From NCBI RefSeq assembly GCF_014385165.1, contig NZ_JACRTF010000001.1, forward strand, positions 1,798,001 through 1,862,000: a DNA stretch of 64,000 bases, written 5' to 3'. The position numbers and the translations under genes were made by a program. This document shows positions 9,701-19,498 of this stretch, piece by piece. The DNA comes from Jilunia laotingensis. Lineage in GTDB: Bacteria; Bacteroidota; Bacteroidia; Bacteroidales; Bacteroidaceae. Positions within the stretch are counted from its first letter, which is position 1, and every line of letters starts with the position of its first letter. The notes under the pieces were generated by a model that was given only the letters and a program-made list of their open reading frames with translations, had not been told where the DNA came from and did no database searches.

Positions 9701-10118
9701 CTTGGGAGAAGATGTATCGGCTAGAGAGTGCTTTGAAAAAGCTACTGTCGGATCGTCCGAACCTCAGCAGGCTTTCTTCTATAATGACCAGCAACCGGAT
9801 AAAATATTCTATCAGGGATTAGCTTGGCGGGCGTTGGGAGAAGAAGGCAAGGCACGCGGCTGTTTCAACAAGCTCATCAAGCATGGTGAGAAGCATCTGT
9901 TCGACAAATGCCGCATCGATTACTTTGCCGTGTCATTGCCCGATCTGGCTATCTGGGAAGACGATCTGGACAAGCGTAACCGCATCCATTGCAACTATGT
10001 GATGGGACTTGGCTACTTGGGATTGAACGAGCCTGTCAAAGCAACCGCTTTTCTCGATGAGGTGAGAGCATTGGATGTGAACCATCAGGGTGGGCAAATC
10101 CATCGGAACATGTTATGA
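6783..10118 (+). CDS. DUF5107 domain protein with C-terminal TPR repeats
   Basis: A 1111-residue protein. Residues 1 to about 430 match DUF5107 as I know it: the blocks NEYIKVMILPELGGRVHMAYDK, GPWISGGIEFNWPQHHRPSTY and the aromatic-rich WTWGNGNFGRAWDRNL resemble a galactose-mutarotase-like beta-sandwich. Residues from about 470 to the end are tetratricopeptide repeats (for example AVGLLLMRKGQFAQAEAYFRKA, ALGYFHACMGENEKALEYYQKA). No signal peptide, so cytoplasmic. Function unproven; it may be a glycosidase-like or sugar-binding protein. It sits between a sugar importer and an aldose epimerase, and overlaps the latter by four bases (ATGA), so translation of the two is coupled. Confidence 0.85.
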   Translation: MEKITQYLIQSTVHTSEVRAWEEDILLPTYEIGKEEKNPIFLEKRVYQGSCGSVYPYPVVEKISDKKVDKQYHALFIENEYIKVMILPELGGRVHMAYDKVKKRHFVYYNQVVKPALVGLTGPWISGGIEFNWPQHHRPSTYLPTDFSIEENPDGSKTIWCNEVERMFRTKGMQGFTLYPGKAYIEIKVKIYNRTSFPQTFLWWANPAVVVNDHYHSVFPPDVNAVFDHGKRDVSSFPIATGTYYKQDYSAGVDISKYKNIPVPTSYMAIKSKFDFVGGYEADVQGGLLHVADHHVSPGKKQWTWGNGNFGRAWDRNLTDEDGPYIELMTGMYTDNQPDFSWLQPYEEKSWVQYFMPYSEVGYVKNATKDALLNLELKDGESRIVLYTTGVNKDLNILVKDNRGNMLFDKTLRISPAEPFAGTFPTGDLKEEEIRVEVRNREGKVILSYQADKPEIKPVPDPAKAAKDPKDIASIEQLFLTGLHLEQYRHATYNPMDYYMEALHREPGDVRCNNAVGLLLMRKGQFAQAEAYFRKAVETLTERNPNPYDGEPYYNLGWSCKMQGKPDEAYDAFFKSAWNAAWQDAAYFALAQIETQKGNYESALDKADRSLIRNWHNHKARQLKASILRKLNRKEEALALIEESLKIDRFNMGCRFELYLLTQDEKVLADMKTMMRNWSHGFLEYALDFAAAGLYDEAIALLQSHASGAGNVYPMVYYALGYFHACMGENEKALEYYQKAEKENHAYCFPNRIEEVLILQSAVAMNKQGAKAAYSLGNFWYSARQYDSAVACWETSASVDPSFPTVWRNLSLAYYNKQNEKQKALEALERAYRLDEHDSRILMELDQLYKRLGRPHAERLAFLEAHLAETEERDDLAIERITLYNQLGRYAEAKDLIAARNFHPWEGGEGKITGQYVLCRVELAKIALREKRYADALALLKETEDYPYNLGEGKLANAEENDIWYYKGEAYRGLGEDVSARECFEKATVGSSEPQQAFFYNDQQPDKIFYQGLAWRALGEEGKARGCFNKLIKHGEKHLFDKCRIDYFAVSLPDLAIWEDDLDKRNRIHCNYVMGLGYLGLNEPVKATAFLDEVRALDVNHQGGQIHRNML

Positions 10119-11128
10119 AGATAGCTTATAACGTAGAAGCTTATATCCCTTCCGGTGAACCGGTCTACCGTATCCGGTTGACTAACGAATCGGGAGCGTT
10201 CGTAGAAGTGACCAACTGGGGAGCCCGTTGGATCACTTCTATGATGCCCGATGCCAATGGGCGATTGGCGAATGTATTGGCGGGCTATGACTGCATAGAG
10301 GAGTATCTGTCCGATTCTTACTATATGGGAGCCATTGTCGGCAGGTTCGCCAATCGCATTGCGAATGCGCGATTCACCATACACGGGGAGACTTTCCAAC
10401 TGGAGGCTAATGACGGGCACCATACGAATCATGGTGGATTCTCCGGTTTCCATAATAAGCTATGGGAATGGCAGGAGATAGACGGTGGTGTCCGGTTTGA
10501 ATTGACATCGCCCGATGGCGAAGGAGGTTATCCCGGAACTATCCGGGTGAAAGTGGATTATTTGTGGAGCGAAGACAATGAACTCTCCATTCGTTATTAT
10601 GGGCAAACCGATCGTCCGACCTATTTGAATATGACGAACCATGCATATTTCAACTTGACGGGGAGAAGGGAAAAGATTACTTCCCATTATCTGACCATCC
10701 CTTCGGAGTGGATATTGGATACCAATTCCAAGTTCATTCCCAATGGGAAGAAGGTTTCCGTCCTGGGTACGCCCTTTGACTTTACACGCCGTAAAACGAT
10801 TGGTAAAGATCTTTATGCTGCCCATCAACAGTTGGCATGGAATAAAGGGTATAACCATTGCTATGTACTGAAAGAGGCATCTTCTCCTGACTTACTAACT
10901 GCCGCCTCTTTATGTGAAACGGAATCCCACCGCCGGTTGACCGTGAAGACTGATTTGCCGGGGGTATTGCTCTATACTGCCGGATATTATGCGCGTCCGG
11001 ATACGGCAGTCTGTCTGGAGACACAGTATTTTCCGGATACCCCTTCACATCCGCATTTTCCTTCCTGTTTGCTCAATCCGGGGGAGGTGTACGATCACTT
11101 GACGGTTTACCGGTTCGACAACCTGTGA
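10115..11128 (+). CDS. Aldose 1-epimerase (galactose mutarotase family)
   Basis: A 337-residue enzyme interconverting the alpha and beta anomers of an aldose. Catalytic residues are recognisable: His106 in TNHGG, His176 in MTNHAYFNLTG and Glu302 in LETQYFPD; NRIANARF is the family's N-terminal signature. No signal sequence, so it acts in the cytosol on sugar entering through the porter at 5378. It is the last gene of that operon. The gene name galM would imply galactose, which the context does not establish; Bacteroides has several such epimerases tied to different sugars. Confidence 0.93.
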   Translation: MKIAYNVEAYIPSGEPVYRIRLTNESGAFVEVTNWGARWITSMMPDANGRLANVLAGYDCIEEYLSDSYYMGAIVGRFANRIANARFTIHGETFQLEANDGHHTNHGGFSGFHNKLWEWQEIDGGVRFELTSPDGEGGYPGTIRVKVDYLWSEDNELSIRYYGQTDRPTYLNMTNHAYFNLTGRREKITSHYLTIPSEWILDTNSKFIPNGKKVSVLGTPFDFTRRKTIGKDLYAAHQQLAWNKGYNHCYVLKEASSPDLLTAASLCETESHRRLTVKTDLPGVLLYTAGYYARPDTAVCLETQYFPDTPSHPHFPSCLLNPGEVYDHLTVYRFDNL

Positions 11129-11129
11129 C

Positions 11130-12023
11130 CTATCCTTTTTTCTTCGCTTTGTATTCCGAAGGCGACATTCCCATCGTCTTCGTGAACAAGCGGGAGAAAT
11201 AGAATGAATCTTCATAACCCACCAACGGGCTGATCTGGCTGATCTTTAGGTTTGTGAAATCCAGATAATGGCAAGCCTCCTGAATCCGGAGGTATGCCAG
11301 ATAACGTAGGGGTGAGTAACCCGTCTTTTCTTCAAAGAGACTGGAGAAGTAAGAGATGGAAAGTTTCACTTCGGCAGCGATGTCTTTCAACCGGATACTT
11401 CTGTTCAGGTTCTCCTGCATGTAGTGGATGGCCAGTTGTACAACGTCTTTGGGGCGTGCCTCCTTGGGTGAACGGCATTCCCGGTACTCACCGATAAATT
11501 TCATGGAACCCAAGAAGTGGAATAGGCTGGTGGTGGCATAAAGCATGTTGTTTTTATTGTATCCCGAACTGATGGATAAGTAGATCTCTTCAAACAGTCC
11601 CAGCCTCTCCTTGATGCGTGAATGTTCCGCTGGGGCAATGTCGTGCGGGCGGTCGAAGCCCGAACTGAAGAAGGCGGCTTTCTCCCCGTTGAAGTGCATC
11701 CAGTAGATGCTCCACGGATTCTGCGTACTGCTTCCGTATGAATGTGCTTTATGTTCGGGAAGGATAAAGAATTGGTTGGCGGTCACTGTCTGCTTTTTCC
11801 TGTCGAGTTCAAACCAACCCTCTCCCTCTACACAATAGATAAGGACAAATTCGTTTGCTTCCGCATCCGTGCGTTCACAATAATGGAAGCCGGCATGAGG
11901 ATAATAACCGATATCGGTTATGTATAGCTCTTTACCTAAATAGTCCCGCTTCAATTCTTCAATCAGAAAGACGGGCAGTACGGCAATTCGTTCTCCTTTG
12001 AATCCTTCTCTTATCCTTGGCAT
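11130..12023 (-). CDS. AraC-family transcriptional regulator
   Basis: A 297-residue regulator. The N-terminal half is an AraC-type cupin sensor (VLIYCVEGEGWFEL and FFILPEHKAHSYG), the C-terminal 100 residues are the double helix-turn-helix (SIRLKDIAAEVKLSISYFSSLFEEKTGYSPLRY, then LKISQISPLVGYEDSFYFSRLFTKTMGMSPSEYK). It faces the sugar-porter operon tail to tail with one base between the stop codons, and is the likely sugar-responsive activator of that operon; this is an inference from position. It lies 49 bases behind the YfhO gene on the same strand and shows no promoter of its own that I can see. Confidence 0.93.
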   Translation of the reverse strand: MPRIREGFKGERIAVLPVFLIEELKRDYLGKELYITDIGYYPHAGFHYCERTDAEANEFVLIYCVEGEGWFELDRKKQTVTANQFFILPEHKAHSYGSSTQNPWSIYWMHFNGEKAAFFSSGFDRPHDIAPAEHSRIKERLGLFEEIYLSISSGYNKNNMLYATTSLFHFLGSMKFIGEYRECRSPKEARPKDVVQLAIHYMQENLNRSIRLKDIAAEVKLSISYFSSLFEEKTGYSPLRYLAYLRIQEACHYLDFTNLKISQISPLVGYEDSFYFSRLFTKTMGMSPSEYKAKKKG

Positions 12024-12072
12024 AGTAGGGGATTTATTCGTTCATCATGTTCAACTCAGTCCATTCTTATTT

Positions 12073-14571
12073 TTAAGTTGTTTTTCTGTTTCTTCTAATA
12101 TAGATGATTATCAGCATTACTACTCCGGCTACCAGCAATCCTATTGCTCCGTAAGCGATACCTTCCGTCACATGCAAGCTTTTCGGGTCGAAGCGCATCT
12201 CAATGGTGTGCTTGCCTGCCGGAACATTCATGGCACGGAGGATATAATCGGCACGGGCTATGTCCGCTGGCTGACCGTCAATCGTAGCTTGCCATCCCGG
12301 ATAGTAAATCTCGGAGAAAACGACAACACCGTCTTTGGGGGAAGAAGTTTCGTATACCAACTGATTCGGCTCATAACTGGTTAGCCGGATAGTGCTTAAG
12401 GAATCTTGTTTAAACCCATCCGTAACTCCTTTCAAAGCATCCTTGAATTTCGCATCTACAATTGCAGTGTTCTTAAGGTCTGCCGTGCCTACTGCATCTA
12501 TTTCTTCGTTGGCATTATTCACATACTGTACTTTGTCAACGAACCAGGCATTGCCATAAGCATACGGATTGAGGATCGGTACCGTTTGTCCCTGTTGGTT
12601 GACCGGTAAAATGAAATATTTCGTGTTCAGCATGTTCAATACCCGGAACTTATTGGCATCTACACTGTCCATTTCTCCACCGGTTGCAGCAATTTCCTTG
12701 AAGGTAGACTGCATTTCCGGTGCGATGTAGTGGTCTATCATTTCCTGATAACGCCTGAGTTTGGCTGCATGATATCCACCGATACTTTTGTGCCAGTAAG
12801 AAGTATTGTTCTCTTGGAACGTACTGGTTGCGAAGTTCAATACACGATAATCCAACGATTTGTCTTGTAATATCTGTTCGTCGGTCGGGGTCTTGCGGAA
12901 TGTATCTACTTTTGCAGATTGGTGTACGAACTGTTCATCGTTAAGATATCTCTTGTTAATGCTCCACATTTCGATGATACAGAGCAAAGCAATGGCACCG
13001 ATTGTCCATGAACTTTTCAGTTTGCCTCTTTGATAAATGAACAGGAGGGCAAAGCCACAACAGATGATAAAGAAACTCGACCACGCGTCTGATGTTACCA
13101 TGCTCATGCGCATCTCTTTCAGATTGTCGAGAATGGGCATTAACTGATCGGATGGAATGGCCTGTTGGAGGGCAGCCATTTCGTGTGCGGGGATAAAGCT
13201 CGGAATAAGTATGCCCGGAGCAATAGCCAATATAAGTGCTACACCGGCAGTCAGGCAAAAGCTGATGATGACTCCCCGGCGGTTCTCTTTCAGAACGGAC
13301 GGCTTGTCGATAATCGTTTTAAGTGCGAATATTGCCAATAACGGTATGGTAAATTCTGCAATTACCAGAATGGACGATACCGCCCGGAATTTGTTGTACA
13401 TCGGTATGTAATCGATGAAGAAGTCAGTCAATGGTATGAAGTTCTTTCCCCATGACAAAAGGATGGAGAAGAGGGTAGCCCCGATCAGTGCCCATTTCAT
13501 GGGGCCTTTCACGATAAAGCAGCCCAGGAGGAAGAGTGCCATCACAAACGCACCGACATAGACCGGGCCGGAAGTCATGGGTTGGTCACCGAAGTATTGG
13601 GTGATTTGCGAATAAAGCCCGTTGTACATCGGGTTGGCTTTTTTCATAGCAGTTTCACTTTCCGTCAAGGGGACGGATGCACCGCCTCTGACATTGGGGA
13701 CCAACAAGCTGAGTGTTTCACCGATGCCATAACTCCAGTTTGTGATGTAATCACGGTCGAGTCCATTACTGGTCTGTTCTGCTTTCGCACCTTCGTGTAC
13801 CAATTCGCTTTTACCGCGCAAGGTTTCTTTGCTATATTCATACGTGTGGTACAGATTGGAGAGGTTGACCGCCACACCTATTATGCCTGCCACTACCAAT
13901 ACTGCCGAAGCTTTAAAGAAAGAAGGCAATTCTTTCTTACGCCACGCCTCTTCGAAGTAAGCTCCCACCATAAACAGGATAACAAACAAGAAATAGTAAG
14001 ACATCTGAACGTGGTTGGACTGTATTTGCAGAGCCAGGAACAAGGCGGTGACAATACCTCCCAATAGATATTTCTTACGATAAGCAAGTACGATACCGGC
14101 TATCGTAGGCGGAATATATGCCAGAGTGATAAACTTCCAGATATGGCCTGCCGATATCAATATAAAGAAGTATGAAGAGAATGCCCATATAACACCTCCT
14201 AAACCAGCCAACCATGCCGGAAGTCCGAAGGCGCGCAACAGGATATAGAACCCCAGCATCATGATGAACGTGAGCCAGACGTATGAAGGCAAATAAAGTT
14301 GATATACCTTTTCTGCCCATCGCAATGGTTTGGTGGAATCGTAGCTGGGCGATATTTGATAATTCGGCATACCACCGAAAAGCGAGTTTGTCCAGCGTGT
14401 GGTTTGGCCTGTACGTTCATGGAACTCTTTAGCCTCCTGTCCGGCTCCTACTCCGGCAACCGTGTCGTGTTGGAAGAGTGACCGACCTTCGATGACAGCC
14501 GGGAAGAAATAGGCGAAAGAGAGAATGATAAATGCCAGGATGGCAATCAGATCGGGAAGGAACTTCTTCAT
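12073..14571 (-). CDS. YfhO-family multispanning membrane protein
   Basis: An 832-residue integral membrane protein with at least a dozen hydrophobic segments and a large extracytoplasmic C-terminal domain ending in a last membrane segment (LLVAGVVMLIIIYIRR). The N-terminus FFPAVIEGRSLFQHDT and the block TNSLFGGMPNYQ are typical of the YfhO family. In Firmicutes YfhO relatives take part in glycosylating envelope polymers and the fold resembles GT-C glycosyltransferases; which polymer is modified here is unknown. It lies 80 bases after ahcY on the same strand, behind an inverted repeat, so it may be read through from ahcY. Confidence 0.85.
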   Translation of the reverse strand: MKKFLPDLIAILAFIILSFAYFFPAVIEGRSLFQHDTVAGVGAGQEAKEFHERTGQTTRWTNSLFGGMPNYQISPSYDSTKPLRWAEKVYQLYLPSYVWLTFIMMLGFYILLRAFGLPAWLAGLGGVIWAFSSYFFILISAGHIWKFITLAYIPPTIAGIVLAYRKKYLLGGIVTALFLALQIQSNHVQMSYYFLFVILFMVGAYFEEAWRKKELPSFFKASAVLVVAGIIGVAVNLSNLYHTYEYSKETLRGKSELVHEGAKAEQTSNGLDRDYITNWSYGIGETLSLLVPNVRGGASVPLTESETAMKKANPMYNGLYSQITQYFGDQPMTSGPVYVGAFVMALFLLGCFIVKGPMKWALIGATLFSILLSWGKNFIPLTDFFIDYIPMYNKFRAVSSILVIAEFTIPLLAIFALKTIIDKPSVLKENRRGVIISFCLTAGVALILAIAPGILIPSFIPAHEMAALQQAIPSDQLMPILDNLKEMRMSMVTSDAWSSFFIICCGFALLFIYQRGKLKSSWTIGAIALLCIIEMWSINKRYLNDEQFVHQSAKVDTFRKTPTDEQILQDKSLDYRVLNFATSTFQENNTSYWHKSIGGYHAAKLRRYQEMIDHYIAPEMQSTFKEIAATGGEMDSVDANKFRVLNMLNTKYFILPVNQQGQTVPILNPYAYGNAWFVDKVQYVNNANEEIDAVGTADLKNTAIVDAKFKDALKGVTDGFKQDSLSTIRLTSYEPNQLVYETSSPKDGVVVFSEIYYPGWQATIDGQPADIARADYILRAMNVPAGKHTIEMRFDPKSLHVTEGIAYGAIGLLVAGVVMLIIIYIRRNRKTT

Positions 14572-14594
14572 ACTTAATTAAATGAAAAGTGATT

Positions 14595-14634
14595 AGTGAA
14601 GAGTGAAAAATAGTGATACTTCTCACTCTTCACT
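14595..14634. terminator. Perfect 12-bp inverted repeat between ahcY and the YfhO gene
   Basis: AGTGAAGAGTGA at 14595-14606 pairs with TCACTCTTCACT at 14623-14634 across a 16-base loop. On the minus strand it is followed by a weakly T-rich stretch, so termination may be partial. Confidence 0.5.
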
Positions 14635-14651
14635 TGTTGAATAACAATCTA

Positions 14652-16070
14652 TTAATATCTGTAGTGTTCAGCTTTGTACGGACCATCTACCGATACACCG
14701 ATATAAGCAGCCTGTTCGGGGGTGAGTTTCGTCAGTTTTACACCGATCTTTTCAAGATGCAGACGGGCTACTTCCTCGTCCAGATGTTTAGGCAGGCGGT
14801 ATACGTTTACATCGTACTTCTTGTTGAACAGTTCGATCTGTGCCAATGTTTGGTTGGTGAACGAGTTACTCATCACGAAGGACGGATGTCCCGTTGCGCA
14901 TCCCAGGTTTACCAGACGGCCATCGGCAAGGAGGGTGATGCTATGTCCGTCCGGGAAGTAATAGCGATCTACTTGTGGTTTGATATTAACCCGTTTAATA
15001 CCCGGGTAATGTTTCAGTGCATCCACCTGTATTTCGTTGTCGAAGTGACCGATGTTACATACGATGGCTTGATCTTTCATCTGCTCCATGTGGTCTATGC
15101 GGATGATGTCTATGTTTCCGGTAGTGGTTACAAAGATATTGCCTTCTTTGCAGGCATCTTCCATTGTCACTACTTCAAAGCCTTCCATAGCTGCTTGCAG
15201 GGCGCAGATAGGATCGACTTCCGTCACCAGTACACGGGCTCCGTACGAACGCATGGAATGCGAGCATCCTTTACCTACATCGCCATAACCGCAAACTACC
15301 ACTACTTTGCCGGCAATCATTACGTCTGTGGCACGCTTGATACCATCAGCCAGTGATTCACGGCAACCATACAGGTTGTCGAATTTTGATTTGGTTACAG
15401 AATCGTTTACGTTGAAGGCAGGGAACAGCAACTTGCCTTCTTCCTGCATCTGGTACAGACGGTGTACGCCCGTAGTTGTTTCTTCCGATACACCGCGTAC
15501 TTCGGTAGCTACACGATGCCAACGGTCTTTATCTTCTGCCAGCACTCTTTTGAGGATGGCGTTCAGTTCGATCTCATCTTCCGCATGGGCTTCTTTATCC
15601 AGTACGGCAGCATTGTTTTCAGCTTCGTAGCCTACGTGGATCATCATCGTAGCGTCACCGCCGTCGTCTACAATTACCGTGGGGCCTTTGCCACCGGGAA
15701 AGTTCAATGCCTGAAGCGTACACCACCAGTAATCAGCGAGTGTTTCGCCTTTCCATGCAAACACAGCGACTCCCGATGCTGCGATGGCAGCGGCTGCATG
15801 ATCTTGTGTTGAATATATGTTACATGAACACCAACGTACTTCAGCTCCCAATGCAACGAGCGTCTCAATAAGTACGGCAGTCTGGATGGTCATATGCAAT
15901 GATCCCATGATGCGGGCACCTTTCAAAGGTTTGGATTCTCCATATTTTTCGCGAAGAGCCATAAGGCCGGGCATTTCCTTTTCTGCCAAATCGATTTCTT
16001 TGCGACCGAAGTCAGCAAGTTTAATGTCTGCCACTTTATAAGGCAGAGTAGAGAATAATTCTGTAGACAT
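14652..16070 (-). CDS. ahcY: Adenosylhomocysteinase (S-adenosylhomocysteine hydrolase)
   Basis: A 472-residue cytosolic NAD-dependent enzyme that splits S-adenosylhomocysteine into adenosine and homocysteine, closing the methyl cycle. Visible blocks: [23 protein letters not shown] near the N-terminus, the substrate site [17 protein letters not shown], the NAD-binding loop [14 protein letters not shown], and the C-terminal [19 protein letters not shown] ending in Lys-x-x-x-Tyr (KAEHYRY). Longer than the 430-residue animal enzyme because of an insertion near residues 150-190, as is usual in bacteria. Expressed from a strong -33/-7 promoter just upstream. No SAH riboswitch fold is seen in the short leader. 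Confidence 0.97.
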   Translation of the reverse strand: MSTELFSTLPYKVADIKLADFGRKEIDLAEKEMPGLMALREKYGESKPLKGARIMGSLHMTIQTAVLIETLVALGAEVRWCSCNIYSTQDHAAAAIAASGVAVFAWKGETLADYWWCTLQALNFPGGKGPTVIVDDGGDATMMIHVGYEAENNAAVLDKEAHAEDEIELNAILKRVLAEDKDRWHRVATEVRGVSEETTTGVHRLYQMQEEGKLLFPAFNVNDSVTKSKFDNLYGCRESLADGIKRATDVMIAGKVVVVCGYGDVGKGCSHSMRSYGARVLVTEVDPICALQAAMEGFEVVTMEDACKEGNIFVTTTGNIDIIRIDHMEQMKDQAIVCNIGHFDNEIQVDALKHYPGIKRVNIKPQVDRYYFPDGHSITLLADGRLVNLGCATGHPSFVMSNSFTNQTLAQIELFNKKYDVNVYRLPKHLDEEVARLHLEKIGVKLTKLTPEQAAYIGVSVDGPYKAEHYRY

Positions 16071-16100
16071 ATTGTAATTTGTTTAAAAATAAAAGTGATG

Positions 16101-16132
16101 CAAAGATAGAACATTCTGAGTAGTAGGGCAAA
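16101..16132 (-). promoter_or_regulatory. ahcY promoter (-7 and -33)
   Basis: On the minus strand TATCTTTG (16108-16101) is preceded by TTTG (16132-16129) with 20 bases between, a textbook Bacteroides promoter. Leader to the ATG about 25 bases. Confidence 0.75.
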
Positions 16133-16193
16133 AGCAGCCAGACTTTTTTTAAAATAATAACTACAAGGATGAACAGTATTGCGGAATATATTT

Positions 16194-16201
16194 TATATTT
16201 G
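16194..16201 (+). promoter_or_regulatory. -7 box of the histidine kinase gene
   Basis: TATATTTG. Transcription from here would start near 16208, so the kinase must start at 16221 or 16254, not further upstream in the open frame. Confidence 0.5.
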
Positions 16202-16220
16202 CAAAGTATTGACAACCGGG

Positions 16221-17825
16221 ATGATAATACCAGTGAAGAAACACGGTCTATATATGGAACATTGCAAACAAAAAACAAGGGAAGAGCTGCTTGAAATTAT
16301 AGTTGATCTTGAGAAGAAAGTGGAAAGTCTTTCTTCCGAGCTGTCATTGATGAAGGCGAAACGCTTTCGAGACAGGTACGGTACCCGTATTTTGGATGCA
16401 TTGCCCGATATGCTTACTGTTTTCGATCACGATGCGAACATTGTGGAATTGGCTTCATCTCCTTCTACGAATCATGTGGAAGGCACTTCTTCCGACAGTA
16501 TTGTAGGTTCTAATGTAAAAGACATTGTGCCCGAAGAGGCTTATGAGAGTGTCAGGCACAATATGGATATAGTGATTGAAACCCATAAAGGGTCAATCGC
16601 CAAGCATTCGCTGATGCTGGATGGTGTTCTGCATCATTATGAGAACCGTATCTTCCCGTTGGATGATAATTATCTGCTGTGTATGTGTCGCGATGTGTCC
16701 GATCAGGTCAAAATGCAGAAGCGGAATACTCAGCAAAGCAATGAGATTGCCCGTTTGAATTCCCTGATGCATGCTATTTTGAATAATGTTCCTGTCTATC
16801 TGTTTGTGAAAGATGCGGGGAATGACTTCCGTTACTTGTATTGGAATGCTGCCGCTGCGGAGTATTCGGGAATATCTGTGGAGCAGGCTGTCGGAAAAAC
16901 GGATGCGGAGGTATTTCCCAATATCGAGGAGACGATGAAATTCCGTCAGGACGACCTGCAAGTGATGAAGACCGGGAGGCTGGAATATGAAGAGAGGTAT
17001 ACTACCAAAAGAGGAGAGGTACGTTTCGTTAAGACAATAAAAACACTGGTACCTTCTGGTAGCGAACATCCGTATATCATCGGTGTGGCATGGGATGTTA
17101 CCGATATAAAGCGCACTGAAAGGGAGTTGATTGCCGCACGTGTCAAAGCGGAAGAAGCAGACAAGCTGAAATCTTCGTTTCTCGCTAACATGAGTCATGA
17201 AATACGTACCCCTTTGAATGCAATTGTAGGTTTCTCAAAGCTGATCATTGAGTCTGAAAATAGGGAAGAGCAGGATCAGTATGCCGAGATAGTCGAAAAG
17301 AATTCCGGCTTGTTATTAAACCTGTTTAATGACATCCTTGATCTTTCGGCATTGGAGGCCGGATCATTGAGGCTTTCCGTTCGTTCCGTCAGATTGAGAG
17401 ATGTATGCAATCTCTTGTATCATCGTTTCTGCAATTCGGTTAAGCCCGGAGTGAAACTTTATTTGGATGAGATCGATCAGGAATTGTGTGTACAGGGTGA
17501 TTGGGATCGTATTTCCCAGATATGGATGAATTTATTGAGCAATGCCGTAAAGTTTACCTCCGGTGGTGAGATTCATTACGGATTTGAAAAGAAAGAGGAA
17601 ATGGTGCAAGGGTACGTCTCCGATACCGGAATAGGTATTCCTGCCGAACGTATTGCCACTATCTTCAGTCGCTTTGGAAAGATAGATGATTTTGTTCAGG
17701 GAACCGGACTCGGGTTGACGCTTTGCCGCATGTTGGCAGAGAAGATGGGTGGTCGTATCTGGGTACGTTCGAAAGTCGGCAAAGGCACGACTTTCTACTT
17801 TACGTTACCCTGTTCCCTTAAATAA
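16221..17825 (+). CDS. PAS-domain sensor histidine kinase (orphan)
   Basis: A 534-residue kinase if it starts at the ATG at 16221 (523 residues from 16254, equally possible). A short coiled coil ([21 protein letters not shown]) is followed by two PAS domains (about residues 55-165 and 180-295) and the kinase core: H-box [14 protein letters not shown] with the phosphorylated His at about residue 326, N-box [14 protein letters not shown]1 VSDTGIGIP and G2 GTGLGLTLC. No membrane segment is visible, so it probably senses a cytoplasmic signal. No receiver domain is fused and no response regulator is adjacent, so its partner lies elsewhere. Its 3' end overlaps the convergent ligase gene by eight bases. 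Confidence 0.92.
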   Translation: MIIPVKKHGLYMEHCKQKTREELLEIIVDLEKKVESLSSELSLMKAKRFRDRYGTRILDALPDMLTVFDHDANIVELASSPSTNHVEGTSSDSIVGSNVKDIVPEEAYESVRHNMDIVIETHKGSIAKHSLMLDGVLHHYENRIFPLDDNYLLCMCRDVSDQVKMQKRNTQQSNEIARLNSLMHAILNNVPVYLFVKDAGNDFRYLYWNAAAAEYSGISVEQAVGKTDAEVFPNIEETMKFRQDDLQVMKTGRLEYEERYTTKRGEVRFVKTIKTLVPSGSEHPYIIGVAWDVTDIKRTERELIAARVKAEEADKLKSSFLANMSHEIRTPLNAIVGFSKLIIESENREEQDQYAEIVEKNSGLLLNLFNDILDLSALEAGSLRLSVRSVRLRDVCNLLYHRFCNSVKPGVKLYLDEIDQELCVQGDWDRISQIWMNLLSNAVKFTSGGEIHYGFEKKEEMVQGYVSDTGIGIPAERIATIFSRFGKIDDFVQGTGLGLTLCRMLAEKMGGRIWVRSKVGKGTTFYFTLPCSLK

Positions 17826-19467
17826 TCTCCGTTCCCTGCTCTTTGCACAGTTGCAACCCCAGATCCTTCAGTTTGAATTTCTGAATCTTGCCACTGCCCG
17901 TCATTGGGAATTCGTCGATAAAGAAAATGTATTTCGGTATCTTGTATCGGGCTATCTTGTTTTTGCAGAAATCCCGAACATCCGATTCGTGCATTTCGAC
18001 CCCTTCATGAAGGATGATGAATGCTCCTACGGCTTCACCGTACTTCTTTGACGGGATGCCTGCCACTTGCACATCTTTGATCCCTTCCAGCTTATAAAGA
18101 AACTCTTCAATCTCCCGGGGATAAATGTTTTCCCCGCCACGGATGATCATATCTTTGATGCGACCGGTGATCCGGTAGTTCCCATCCTCATCTTTGATGC
18201 CGAGATCACCGGAGTGCAGGAAGCCGTTCTGATCGATTACTTCAGCGGTTGCTTGCGGGTTTTTATAATATCCTTTCATGGTGTTGTAGCCGCGGTTACA
18301 CATTTCTCCCTGTACACCTACGGGGCATTCTTCTCCGGTTTCCGGATCGAGTACTTTGACTTCCGTAAATTCGAAGTCGCGTCCCACCGTGTTGCAACGG
18401 ACATCAAATGAATCTTCAATGCGTGTGGCGGTCATGCCGGGAGAAGCCTCTGTCAGTCCGTAAACACTGGTTACTTTCATGTACATTTTTTCTTCTACCT
18501 GCTTCATCAACTCCACCGGGCAGAGCGAACCTGCCATAATGCCGGTACGGAGGCTTGTCATATCGAATAAGTCGAACATCGGATGATTCAATTCGGCGAT
18601 GAACATGGTAGGTACGCCATAGAGTGCCGTGCAACGTTCTTTGTGGATGGAGGCGAGTACGACCAACGGATCGAACCGTTCTACCATGACTTGCGTGCAG
18701 CCGTGTGTCAGGCAATTCATTGTGGCAAGTACAACGCCAAAACAATGGAATAACGGAACGCAGCAGCACAACTTGTCGTCTGCGGTAAACTTCATATGCT
18801 CTCCCGTTAGAAAGCCGTTGTTCGTGATGTTGTGGTGGGTCAGCATTACCCCTTTGGGGAATCCCGTGGTTCCCGATGTATACTGCATATTCGCAACATC
18901 GTGGCAGTCTACCTGGCTTTTCAGTTCTTCCAGTTTGTCGTCTTTTACATTGTTTCCCAACAGGAGGATTTCTGCCGTGTTGTACATGCCCCGGTGTTTT
19001 TCCGGACCAACGTATATCACGTTCTTCATGTGTGGGAAACGTTTACTCTCCAGATGTCCCCGTTCGCAGGTTTTAAGTTCGGGGAGCATGTTATAGGTCA
19101 TTTGTACAAAGTCGCTGTCTTTCTCTCCGTTCACGATGCACAGCGTGTGCATGTCGGAGTTCTGGCACAAATATTCCAGTTCTGCCTGTTTATAGTTCGT
19201 GTTGACAGTAACGTAGACAGCGCCTATTTTGGCACAGGCATACAGCAATGTCAGCCAATCGGGTACGTTGGCTGCCCATATTCCTACGTGCGTACCTCTC
19301 CTTACTCCGATAGCAATCAGTCCCTTGGCCATATCGTCCACGCGATGATTAAATTGTTGCCAGGTAAAACGAAGATTGCGATCGGAATATACTATGTATT
19401 CTTTGTCGGGTGTCTTCTCGGCCCAGTGTTCCAGCCACTGGCCGAGAGTTCTGTTGTATAGTTGCAT
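17818..19467 (-). CDS. AMP-dependent acyl-CoA synthetase (probable fatty acid-CoA ligase)
   Basis: A 549-residue adenylate-forming enzyme that activates a carboxylic acid with ATP and joins it to CoA. The AMP-binding motif is [18 protein letters not shown]; further core blocks are [48 protein letters not shown] and the C-terminal lysine in [12 protein letters not shown]. Sequence style is that of medium/long-chain fatty-acyl-CoA ligases rather than acetyl-CoA synthetase. The XRE/cupin regulator gene lies 31 bases upstream on the same strand, a pairing that suggests the regulator and ligase form one operon and respond to the same acid. Exact substrate unknown. Confidence 0.92.
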   Translation of the reverse strand: MQLYNRTLGQWLEHWAEKTPDKEYIVYSDRNLRFTWQQFNHRVDDMAKGLIAIGVRRGTHVGIWAANVPDWLTLLYACAKIGAVYVTVNTNYKQAELEYLCQNSDMHTLCIVNGEKDSDFVQMTYNMLPELKTCERGHLESKRFPHMKNVIYVGPEKHRGMYNTAEILLLGNNVKDDKLEELKSQVDCHDVANMQYTSGTTGFPKGVMLTHHNITNNGFLTGEHMKFTADDKLCCCVPLFHCFGVVLATMNCLTHGCTQVMVERFDPLVVLASIHKERCTALYGVPTMFIAELNHPMFDLFDMTSLRTGIMAGSLCPVELMKQVEEKMYMKVTSVYGLTEASPGMTATRIEDSFDVRCNTVGRDFEFTEVKVLDPETGEECPVGVQGEMCNRGYNTMKGYYKNPQATAEVIDQNGFLHSGDLGIKDEDGNYRITGRIKDMIIRGGENIYPREIEEFLYKLEGIKDVQVAGIPSKKYGEAVGAFIILHEGVEMHESDVRDFCKNKIARYKIPKYIFFIDEFPMTGSGKIQKFKLKDLGLQLCKEQGTEII

Positions 19468-19498
19468 GTGGTATAATTGAGAATTGATTCTTCCTCCC

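Noticed and set aside
14613..15356. 247-codon plus-strand frame opposite ahcY
   Set aside because: Antisense shadow of a well-conserved enzyme gene; no family resemblance and no promoter.
16071..16220. SAM or SAH riboswitch before ahcY
   Set aside because: The leader from the mapped promoter box is only about 25 bases, too short for any known SAM or SAH riboswitch.
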